DNA of 12,134 nucleotides from the NCBI GenBank assembly GCA_007116765.1, contig SKHV01000044.1, positions 1 through 12,134 of the forward strand, read 5' to 3'. This DNA is from Prolixibacteraceae bacterium (GTDB lineage Bacteria > Bacteroidota > Bacteroidia > Bacteroidales > Prolixibacteraceae). The notes under the pieces are model-generated. The model was not told the DNA's origin and searched no databases. It worked only from the letters and a program-made list of their open reading frames with translations. This document shows positions 1 through 6,558 of the stretch, piece after piece (positions within the stretch are counted from its first letter, which is position 1; the number at the start of each line of letters is the position of its first letter). The translations under genes and the position numbers were made by a program.

Positions 1-2300
1 ATGCCAATATTGTGGGGCACGTGGTAACAAACGGTGAGCACATACCTTTTGCCACTATTTCGGTAAAAGGGACGACTATTGGCACTACTACCGATGTAAC
101 GGGCCACTTCATTATGCTCAACCTGCCCGAAGGCGATTTGACCATTCGCGCGCAAGCTTTAGGGTATAAGCCTCAGGAAAAGGAAATTACTATAAAATCA
201 GGCGATTTTCTCGAAATCAATTTCGACCTCGATCCCGATGTAATGGGGCTGGAAGAGGTTGTGGTTACCGGTGATCGGAATGAAAAAAACCGCCGCGAAT
301 CGTCGGTAATTGTAAATACCCTCACTCCTAAATTATTCAATGTAGTAAATACGGTGTCTTTAAGCGATGGACTTAATTTTAGCCCTGGCGTACGGCTAGA
401 ATACAATTGCTCAAACTGTGGTTTCAGTCAGGTACGCATGAATGGTATGGAAGGTTCTTATTCGCAGATACTCATTAACGGCAGGCCAATTTTTAGCGGG
501 CTGGCCGGTGTGTATGGACTTGAATTGATACCCTCGAGCATGCTTGAACGCATCGAAGTGGTGCGTGGAGGCGGTTCGGCCCTTTATGGCAGCAATGCCA
601 TTGCAGGTACCATTAACCTCATTTTGCGCGACCCCATCAACAGTGCTTTCGAGTTCGGCGTGAATACCGGGGCTACAGGTTTTGGTCTTGACAATTCCGG
701 GCCATTGGCACTTGATTACAGCGTGAATGCAAATGCTTCGGTGGTTTCTTCCGACCATAAAACCGGTATGGCTCTTTACGGGTTTTACCGCGACCGAGAA
801 CCATTCGATTCAAATGGCGATGGCTTTTCGCAACTAACATCTCTTCAAAATACCACTTTCGGTACAAGGTTGTACCACCGCATTGGTTACCGCAGCAAAA
901 TAACCGCCGATTTTTTCAACATTAAGGAATACCGCCGAGGAGGCGACATGTTTGATGCCCCCGTACACGAAGCCAACGTTGCGGAGTCGCTAAATCACGA
1001 TATTACAACCGGCGCCTTGTCTTTCGACCGCTTTTTCCGCGGCACCGATCTTTGGTCAAGCTACGTTTCGGGGCAACGCGTTATGCGCAACTCATACTAC
1101 GGTGCAGAACAGTCGTTGGCCGATTATGGCAACACCAAAGGCCTTACTCTGGCCATGGGGACTTACTACAATGCCGTAATTGCACAATCGAACTTAACAG
1201 TGGGTATCGACAGCCGTATTGAAACCATAAACGACCGTAAACTGGGATACCCCGATATTGAAAATGCTATTGTTGAAAACAACATAATAACTGAAATACC
1301 TCATGTAAGCGACACCACATTAGCTAATCAAAGGAGCAACACTGTTGGTGTTTTTGCACAATTCGACAAACACTTTAACTTATTGAACGTTGCGCTTGGT
1401 GCACGTCTCGATAGGTACAACATCAGCGACGATGCGCGTTCGGGTTTGGATAACGAGGGATACGTGTTTAGCCCGCGTGTTACACTGAAATACGATTTCA
1501 CTTACGAACTGCAAGGACGTGTAAGTTACTCGAAAGGATACCGCGCCCCACAAATTTTCGATGAAGATTTGCACATTGAAGCTTCGGCATTGAGGCACGT
1601 GATACACCGCAATTCCCCGGGCTTAAAACAGGAAACAAGCAACAGCTATATGGCCTCGCTCGATTACAACAACCAATTTGGCGACTGGTTTTTTGGTTTA
1701 TTGGCCGAAGGTTTTTATACCCGTCTTAACAATGCTTTTGTTAGCGAATTTGGCGACCCCGATGAAAACGGGCTGGTGGTTTATACCCGACAAAATGCCG
1801 AAGAAGGTGCTGTAGTAAGAGGTGTAAATTTCGAAATGAATTTAGTCCCTAACAACAAAGTTTCGATTAGTTCAGGCTTTACTTTGCAGCAAAGTTTTTA
1901 TGAAGAAGAACATGAGTTTGACGAGAAACGTTTTTTCCGTTCGCCTAATAATTATGGCTATGCTACATTTGAATGGAGTCCGGTTAAACGTATTGGCCTT
2001 TCGGCCGATGGAACATATACCGGAAGCATGCTGGTGCCCTATTTCGGACCGCTTCTTGCAAACCCCGAAGCAGGAGAACTGAGAGAAACAAACCCGTTTT
2101 TTGACTTGGGGCTTAAATTGCGATACGATGTAATTCTTAACGGTTCAACATTTCAGGTTTATGGTGGTGTAAACAACATTTTCAACTCGTATCAGAAAGA
2201 TTATGATACCGGTGCCGATCGTGACCCTGGCTACGTTTATGGTCCCGGGCAACCACGTACTATTTATCTGGGTGTAAAGATTGGAAATTTGTTTAACTGA
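1..2300 (+). CDS. TonB-dependent outer membrane receptor (5' end outside window)
   Basis: Outer-membrane beta-barrel receptor for TonB-driven uptake; the ligand cannot be told from sequence. The frame is open to the left edge, so signal peptide and true start are missing; the first GTG, at 12, is probably internal. Numbering from that codon: a carboxypeptidase-regulatory-like (CarboxypepD_reg) beta-sandwich at about 1-75, typical of Bacteroidota receptors; a TonB-box-like EEVVVTG at 81-87; a plug domain at about 95-208 with LINGRPIFSGLAG, the ERIEVVRGGGSALYGSNAIAGTINL-type end, and a CSNCGF motif (C133, C136); then a long barrel ending in YLGVKIGNLFN. Roughly 760 residues are visible, the usual size for this class. 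It lies 55 bases upstream of the lipoprotein gene on the same strand. A metal, heme or siderophore ligand would be a guess; receptor class is certain, substrate is not. Confidence 0.93.
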   Translation, partial: ANIVGHVVTNGEHIPFATISVKGTTIGTTTDVTGHFIMLNLPEGDLTIRAQALGYKPQEKEITIKSGDFLEINFDLDPDVMGLEEVVVTGDRNEKNRRESSVIVNTLTPKLFNVVNTVSLSDGLNFSPGVRLEYNCSNCGFSQVRMNGMEGSYSQILINGRPIFSGLAGVYGLELIPSSMLERIEVVRGGGSALYGSNAIAGTINLILRDPINSAFEFGVNTGATGFGLDNSGPLALDYSVNANASVVSSDHKTGMALYGFYRDREPFDSNGDGFSQLTSLQNTTFGTRLYHRIGYRSKITADFFNIKEYRRGGDMFDAPVHEANVAESLNHDITTGALSFDRFFRGTDLWSSYVSGQRVMRNSYYGAEQSLADYGNTKGLTLAMGTYYNAVIAQSNLTVGIDSRIETINDRKLGYPDIENAIVENNIITEIPHVSDTTLANQRSNTVGVFAQFDKHFNLLNVALGARLDRYNISDDARSGLDNEGYVFSPRVTLKYDFTYELQGRVSYSKGYRAPQIFDEDLHIEASALRHVIHRNSPGLKQETSNSYMASLDYNNQFGDWFFGLLAEGFYTRLNNAFVSEFGDPDENGLVVYTRQNAEEGAVVRGVNFEMNLVPNNKVSISSGFTLQQSFYEEEHEFDEKRFFRSPNNYGYATFEWSPVKRIGLSADGTYTGSMLVPYFGPLLANPEAGELRETNPFFDLGLKLRYDVILNGSTFQVYGGVNNIFNSYQKDYDTGADRDPGYVYGPGQPRTIYLGVKIGNLFN

Positions 2301-2331
2301 TTTTTTCAAGCAACCTTTTACTGTTTTTTCT

Positions 2332-2339
2332 TATCTTTA
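2332..2339 (+). promoter_or_regulatory. possible -7 promoter element for the lipoprotein/radical-SAM pair
   Basis: TATCTTTA resembles the Bacteroidota -7 consensus TAnnTTTG, with A in place of the final G, and lies 16 bases before the lipoprotein ATG. No convincing TTG/TTTG -33 element is seen at the expected distance, so read-through from the receptor gene is equally possible. Confidence 0.3.
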
Positions 2340-2355
2340 AACAAATACTTATACC

Positions 2356-2721
2356 ATGAAACAGAATTTGCTAAGAAAAATAATTGGTGGGCTCAGTTTT
2401 GCATCTGTACTTTTTGTATTTCAGGCATGCTATGGCACACCACAGGACTTCGGCCTTGATGTACTTATTGAAGGGCAGGTAAAATCAAAAGCAAGCGGGG
2501 AGCCCATAAAAGGAATTAAAATAAGTATAGAAAATGAAGGACAAAATCAACTTAGCGATGATAATGGACAATTCTCTTTCTATACTGTAGCTGCCAATAG
2601 CTATAATCTTCAATTTAGCGATATTGACTCACTGCAAAATGGATACTTTGAAAAAAAAGATACCGCCATTGCCCATGTAAATGAAAAAATATTTCTTGAA
2701 ATTGAGCTTGACCCTCGCTAA
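2356..2721 (+). CDS. Putative lipoprotein of a radical-SAM/lipoprotein system
   Basis: Predicted 121-residue exported lipoprotein. It has a basic start (MKQNLLRK), a hydrophobic stretch at about 9-22 and a lipobox-like VFQAC, giving lipidated Cys25. The mature protein begins CYGTPQDF and then holds a carboxypeptidase-regulatory-like fold: a GQVKSKASGEPIKGIKISI strand pair, SDDNGQFSF, and a DIDSLQNGYF segment near 90-99. It ends soon after the last beta strand (FLEIELDPR), so it is a single small domain. The stop TAA is followed with no gap by the ATG of the radical SAM gene, implying co-translation. From memory, Bacteroidia carry a family pair called the rSAM/lipoprotein system (TIGR04133/TIGR04134), which this arrangement matches; that assignment is recall, not a search. 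The lipoprotein may be the substrate of the enzyme, which is inference. It has only one cysteine. Confidence 0.85.
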   Translation: MKQNLLRKIIGGLSFASVLFVFQACYGTPQDFGLDVLIEGQVKSKASGEPIKGIKISIENEGQNQLSDDNGQFSFYTVAANSYNLQFSDIDSLQNGYFEKKDTAIAHVNEKIFLEIELDPR

Positions 2722-3777
2722 ATGTTCACTAACTTAAAAAGAAAAGCCTTTCAACAGTTTACTAAAACTGAAACAAAGCGGCATGGGCTAAATTATTTAT
2801 TTTGGGAGTGCACTTCGCGCTGTAACCTCAACTGCCTGCATTGCGGAAGCGATTGTTCCAAACAAAGCTCTCATCCCGACATGCCTCTCACGGATTTCCT
2901 AAATGCTTTAGATACTATAGAAAACAAAGCACCACATTTTATGGTGGTACTGACCGGTGGCGAACCTTTGCTGCGTGAAGACATTGAACTATGCGGGCGT
3001 GAACTAAGGAAGCGAGGTGTCAGATGGTCAATAGTTACAAACGGTATGCTTTATAATGCCGAACGACATAATTCGTTACTAAATGCAGGTATGGGGGCAC
3101 TAACAATTAGCCTTGACGGACTTGAAAAATCACACAACTGGTTACGAAACTCAACTGAAAGCTTCAATAAGGTTGACAATGCAATTACATTGGCTGCCTC
3201 GGCCCGCAGGCTCAATTTCGATGTAGTGAGCTGCATTAACAAACAGAACATTGATGAATTGAATGAAATATACTCTTACCTATGCAAAAAGAATGTTAAA
3301 GCCTGGCGTCTGTTTACTATAGCACCAATTGGCAGGGCAAAAAACAATTCAAAATTGCTCTTATCTAATGATGAAATGAAAACCTTATTCAATTTCATTT
3401 CAGAAAAAAGGAAGAATAATGAGATTGATGTAAAGTTTAGTTGCGAAGCTTATACCGGTAAATATGAAACTTACGTTCGCGATTCGTATTTCTTTTGCAG
3501 GGCTGGCATCAATATCGGTTCGGTTCTTATTGACGGCTCAATTTCTGCTTGTCCAAATATTGACCGCTCATTTGTACAAGGAAATATTTATGCCGACAAT
3601 TTCAACTCAATTTGGGATGAGCGCTTTCAACCCTTCAGAGAGCGCCAATGGACTAAAACAGGCAAATGTGCAATTTGCTCCGATTATAAAAAATGTAAGG
3701 GAAGCGGCATGCACCTTTGGCATGGCGATAAAAGCGAAATTCTGGTTTGCCATGCCGAAATGATTAGTTATAAGTAG
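2722..3777 (+). CDS. Radical SAM/SPASM-like enzyme paired with lipoprotein
   Basis: Radical SAM enzyme of 351 residues. The S-adenosylmethionine cluster motif CNLNCLHC gives C34, C38 and C41, flanked by C30 and C45; the GGEP SAM-contact motif is at 79-82, and TISLDG lies on a later strand. The C-terminal third is SPASM-like: C259, the G-(x4)-C pattern ending at C277, C316-x2-C319-x5-C325 and C343. The seventh cysteine usual in SPASM domains, four residues after C325, is glycine (G329, in CKGSGMH), so one auxiliary cluster may have an open or non-cysteine ligand. SPASM enzymes mostly modify ribosomally made peptides or proteins. The partner is likely the lipoprotein encoded immediately upstream, with the reaction happening in the cytoplasm before export. 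The gene abuts that partner and ends two bases short of the convergent DUF2400 gene. Enzyme class is certain; substrate and reaction are unknown. Confidence 0.92.
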   Translation: MFTNLKRKAFQQFTKTETKRHGLNYLFWECTSRCNLNCLHCGSDCSKQSSHPDMPLTDFLNALDTIENKAPHFMVVLTGGEPLLREDIELCGRELRKRGVRWSIVTNGMLYNAERHNSLLNAGMGALTISLDGLEKSHNWLRNSTESFNKVDNAITLAASARRLNFDVVSCINKQNIDELNEIYSYLCKKNVKAWRLFTIAPIGRAKNNSKLLLSNDEMKTLFNFISEKRKNNEIDVKFSCEAYTGKYETYVRDSYFFCRAGINIGSVLIDGSISACPNIDRSFVQGNIYADNFNSIWDERFQPFRERQWTKTGKCAICSDYKKCKGSGMHLWHGDKSEILVCHAEMISYK

Positions 3778-3779
3778 CT

Positions 3780-4553
3780 TTATATTTTAATATCCCTATT
3801 CACTCCAAGCCCAAACAAAGCAAAGTCGTATTTCACGGGGTCGTTTGGGTCAAAATGGCGAAGGTTAGCCGTTAGTTCTTCTACTGCCTGCCAATCGTTT
3901 TGTTTACGTTTGAGCAGGCCCAGGCTGCGCGATACGTTTCCGGTATGCACATCGAGCGGCAGCATCAGTGCAGAGGCGGGGATGTCTTTCCATAATCCAA
4001 AATCGACACCCCGTTTGTCGTTGCGTACCATCCAGCGCAGGAACATGCACAGGCGCTTTCCCGATGATTTTTTTGCCACATTGGCCACGTGCTTTTGGGT
4101 ACGCGCAGGGTGTGGTAATTCAAAAAATATTTCGCGGAAGCAACCCAGAGCAACAAAAAGAGAACCCTGCTGCATATAAGCATTGGTGAAAATTGTTTCC
4201 AACCCACCGTGTTTTTGGTAAATATTTTGAAGCGATTTCAGAAAAAAAACAGTGTCGGTCCCATTAAAAGTCCGGTGCACAAATTCCTCAAAGGCTTCAA
4301 AATCTTTGTGAGCAGCATTCATGATAAATTCGTGCGGATAATCGCCCATCCACTGCATAAAGCGGTCGGCATTTTTTATAATTGAAATACGGTTGCCCCA
4401 TGCAATTGTGGCGGTAAGGAATGCCGAAATCTCAATGTCTTCTTTTTTATCGAAACGATGCGGTATGGAAATGGGGTCGGCAGGAATAAAACCGGGCACG
4501 TTGTATTTGAGGTATTGTTCTTCCAGGAAATCTTTCAGTTCGGTTTGGTTCAT
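3780..4553 (-). CDS. TIGR02757 (DUF2400) family protein
   Basis: Cytoplasmic-looking protein of 257 residues, no signal peptide or membrane segment. I recognise the TIGR02757/DUF2400 family from the N-terminal EEQYLKYNVP, the DPISIPHRF segment (27-34), and the conserved KRLCMFLRWMVR (166-177), DFGLW (184-188), and LDVHTGNVSRSLGL (200-213). No function is established to my knowledge. The stretch LDVHTGNVSRSLGL followed by DPVKYDFALFGLG (238-250) lines up by eye with the VDTH...R and terminal helix of HhH-GPD base-excision DNA glycosylases, with D201 at the catalytic aspartate position; K166 could play the lysine role as in archaeal AGOG-type enzymes. The usual LPGVG hairpin and the iron-sulfur cysteines are absent. 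The start overlaps the stop of the upstream ABC ATPase gene by four bases (ATGA), so the two are translationally coupled. Family call good; DNA repair role is inference. Confidence 0.85.
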   Translation of the reverse strand: MNQTELKDFLEEQYLKYNVPGFIPADPISIPHRFDKKEDIEISAFLTATIAWGNRISIIKNADRFMQWMGDYPHEFIMNAAHKDFEAFEEFVHRTFNGTDTVFFLKSLQNIYQKHGGLETIFTNAYMQQGSLFVALGCFREIFFELPHPARTQKHVANVAKKSSGKRLCMFLRWMVRNDKRGVDFGLWKDIPASALMLPLDVHTGNVSRSLGLLKRKQNDWQAVEELTANLRHFDPNDPVKYDFALFGLGVNRDIKI

Positions 4554-5203
4554 TTGAGAATCATTCCGTCTTTAATTTCAAGAATTACATCGCTCATGCT
4601 GGCAAAATCGCGGTCGTGCGTAACAATAACCAGGGTTACACCGTAGGTATCGCGCAAAGAGAAAAACAGGTCGTGCAGTTCTTCCTGATTTTTGCTGTCG
4701 AGGTTTCCGGTGGGTTCGTCGGCAAAAATTACCGAAGGGTTATTAATGAGAGCCCGGGCCACGGCAACCCGCTGCTTTTCACCGCCCGAGAGCTCATTGG
4801 GTTTGTGGCCGAGGCGTTCGCCCAAACCAAGGAAACTTAGCAATTCTTCGGCGCGGTTTTCAACCTCTTTTCTCGATCTATTGGCAATAAAGCCCGGTAG
4901 GCAAACATTTTCTAAAGCCGTAAACTCGGGCAACAAATGGTGGAATTGAAAAACAAAACCGATGTGTTTATTGCGGAAAGCAGCCAACTCTTTTTCTTTC
5001 ATCCCAAGGGGACTTACACCGTCAATAGTGAGCGTTCCTCCATCGGGCTTGCTGAGCGTACCCATTATTTGAAGCAGGGTAGTTTTTCCGGCACCGCTGG
5101 TTCCAACAATTGAAATGATTTTTCCCCTTTCGATTTCAAGATCAACTCCTTTAAGAACCTTTAAGGAACCGAATGATTTAGTTATGTTCTCTGTTTTAAT
5201 CAA
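4550..5203 (-). CDS. ABC transporter ATP-binding protein, LolD-like
   Basis: ATPase subunit of 217 residues, a bare nucleotide-binding domain. Walker A is GTSGAGKT (34-41), Q-loop FVFQ (83-86), signature LSGGEKQR (138-145), Walker B VIFADEP (158-164), D-loop NLD (167-169), and switch histidine H196 in VTHD. The segment FQFHHLLPEFTALENV after the Q-loop is characteristic of the LolD/MacB/FtsE branch, which works with FtsX-like permeases in lipoprotein release or efflux; this copy is closest by eye to LolD. No permease is encoded next to it, so its membrane partner must be elsewhere in the genome. It is third in the tatA operon, four bases after the antiporter gene and overlapping the DUF2400 gene by four bases. 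The ATPase call is certain; the lolD symbol is likely but not given because the LolC/E partner is not visible. Confidence 0.95.
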   Translation of the reverse strand: MIKTENITKSFGSLKVLKGVDLEIERGKIISIVGTSGAGKTTLLQIMGTLSKPDGGTLTIDGVSPLGMKEKELAAFRNKHIGFVFQFHHLLPEFTALENVCLPGFIANRSRKEVENRAEELLSFLGLGERLGHKPNELSGGEKQRVAVARALINNPSVIFADEPTGNLDSKNQEELHDLFFSLRDTYGVTLVIVTHDRDFASMSDVILEIKDGMILK

Positions 5204-5207
5204 TTTT

Positions 5208-6200
5208 CTATGTTTTAAAAAGTACTACCATATACCCAAGGTACAATACAAACAGGATAATGCCTGCTGCACGCATAATTATACCCCCTTGAATATTTTT
5301 CAACGATAAAGCAGTTTTAAAAATGCTTTTAAACGGTAGCATAAAAATAAACAACAGGATATAAACTGCAAGCATAAACCACAGGTCGATGCTGAATTCA
5401 CTAAAGCTGAAGAAAATAGGCTTAACCCCGGCGGTAATACCGATTACTGCAAAAACGTTGAAAATATTAGAGCCAATTATGTTCCCTACCGAAATATCGG
5501 TTTCTTTTTTGAATGCGGCCACTACCGAAGCGGTTAGTTCGGGAAGGCTGGTGCCAAAAGCAACAATGGTGATAGAAATAACACGTTCGCTGATACCTGC
5601 AACAGCTGCTATGGCCGATGCCCCCGTTACAAGCAACCTTGAGCCGCCTGCTAAACCGGCTGCTGCCAGTATAACCATAACAAAATACACCCACGTTCGA
5701 TGTTTATTGCCTATCTGGGGAACTTTAACTTTTGGAGGGAAACGTTTCGAACTTTTTATTGACGAAACAATAAACATGAGCAGCATGATGAACATAAGGA
5801 TGCCCTCGCCACGGGTTACTTTACCATCAATCATACTAATAAAAAGAACTGCACCCGATATAAGCATGATTGGCCAGCTTCGTTTTATGGTTTGTTCCGA
5901 AACGGGCATGGGAAGTATTGCAACGGTAAGGCCAAGAACAAGAGCTATATTAGCAACATTGGAACCAATAACATTGCCCAAAGCTATTTCGGGATGCCCT
6001 GTTAAGGCAGCATCGAGGCTCACAATAAGCTCGGGTGCCGATGTGCCAAATGCAACAACGGTTAGGCCAATTACCAATGATGATATTTTGAAACGGTGGG
6101 CTATCGCTACACTGCCTTTTACCAGGTAATCGCCGCTAAATACAAGCAATACGATACCGGCAGCCAACAGTCCAACATTCGATAGCAAGGTCAGCTCCAT
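5208..6200 (-). CDS. Calcium/sodium antiporter, CaCA family
   Basis: Inner-membrane cation exchanger of 330 residues with about ten hydrophobic segments. The two inverted alpha repeats that form the ion path are plain: GTSAPE (52-57) with GNVIGSN (75-81), and GTSLPE (216-221) with GNIIGSN (239-245); the acidic residues E57 and E221 are the expected cation ligands. A short basic loop (about 149-170, KSSKRFPPKVK) separates the halves. Length and motifs match the bacterial YrbG/K+-dependent-exchanger-like group, which exports calcium in exchange for sodium. The ATG overlaps the stop of the tatA-like gene by one base (TAATG), and the stop lies four bases before the ABC ATPase start, so it is the second gene of a coupled operon. 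Direction and ion specificity cannot be read from sequence. Confidence 0.95.
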   Translation of the reverse strand: MELTLLSNVGLLAAGIVLLVFSGDYLVKGSVAIAHRFKISSLVIGLTVVAFGTSAPELIVSLDAALTGHPEIALGNVIGSNVANIALVLGLTVAILPMPVSEQTIKRSWPIMLISGAVLFISMIDGKVTRGEGILMFIMLLMFIVSSIKSSKRFPPKVKVPQIGNKHRTWVYFVMVILAAAGLAGGSRLLVTGASAIAAVAGISERVISITIVAFGTSLPELTASVVAAFKKETDISVGNIIGSNIFNVFAVIGITAGVKPIFFSFSEFSIDLWFMLAVYILLFIFMLPFKSIFKTALSLKNIQGGIIMRAAGIILFVLYLGYMVVLFKT

Positions 6201-6472
6201 TAAGTATCGAGATTTTTGGATTGTTTGTCGATATTTTTCCTAATTTCTTCCGAGTCTTTAGATATCGATGAGTTCACCTCTTCAATATCTTTTTTGATGT
6301 CGGATGTCGAGTTGTTTAATTCACGCTGAATTTCGTTAGTAGCTTTGCGGAACTCGCTCATGCCTTTACCCATTACCTTTGCTATATCGGGTATTGCTTT
6401 GGCTCCGAAAAAAATAAGAGCTAAAGCCAATACTAATATAATTTCCTGTCCGCTTATAAAAAGTATATTCAT
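6200..6472 (-). CDS. tatA: TatA/TatE-like twin-arginine translocase subunit
   Basis: Small single-pass membrane protein, 90 residues from the ATG at 6472. The start MNILFISGQEIILVLALALIF gives the short transmembrane helix, followed by the FG hinge (FFGAKAIPDIAK), the amphipathic helix (VMGKGMSEFRKATNEIQREL), and a charged low-complexity tail rich in Lys, Glu, Ser and Asn. This is the layout of TatA, which forms the protein-conducting assembly for folded proteins. The frame is open 63 bases further upstream, but that extension contains the promoter described separately and adds no helix-like sequence, so I place the start at 6472. tatC is not visible here. First gene of the operon with the antiporter, ABC ATPase and DUF2400 protein; its stop overlaps the antiporter ATG by one base. 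Confidence 0.9.
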   Translation of the reverse strand: MNILFISGQEIILVLALALIFFGAKAIPDIAKVMGKGMSEFRKATNEIQRELNNSTSDIKKDIEEVNSSISKDSEEIRKNIDKQSKNLDT

Positions 6473-6492
6473 TGTTACTTGTTTTATACCGA

Positions 6493-6524
6493 CAAATTTA
6501 GCTGAAATCATCAGAATAAAACAA
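6493..6524 (-). promoter_or_regulatory. Promoter of the tatA operon
   Basis: On the minus strand TAAATTTG (6500 to 6493) matches the -7 consensus TAnnTTTG exactly, with a TTG (6524 to 6522) placed 21 bases upstream as a -33 element. The predicted transcript start is about 14 bases before the tatA ATG at 6472. A 7-base inverted repeat, GCTGAAA/TTTCAGC (6501-6507 and 6527-6533), straddles the spacer and the -33 element and could be an operator. Confidence 0.65.
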
Positions 6525-6558
6525 CTTTTCAGCAATTATACGTTACGAAATTCATTTC

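Noticed and set aside
411..758. Antisense open frame within the TonB receptor gene
   Set aside because: No domain and no start context; a shadow of the receptor frame.
5389..6129. Long open frame on the plus strand antisense to the antiporter gene
   Set aside because: It is the mirror frame of two alpha repeats and many hydrophobic codons; its product has no recognisable domain and the minus-strand antiporter is unambiguous.
6473..6535. Upstream extension of the tatA-like gene by 21 residues
   Set aside because: It contains the exact TAnnTTTG promoter and would put a non-TatA sequence before the normal membrane helix.
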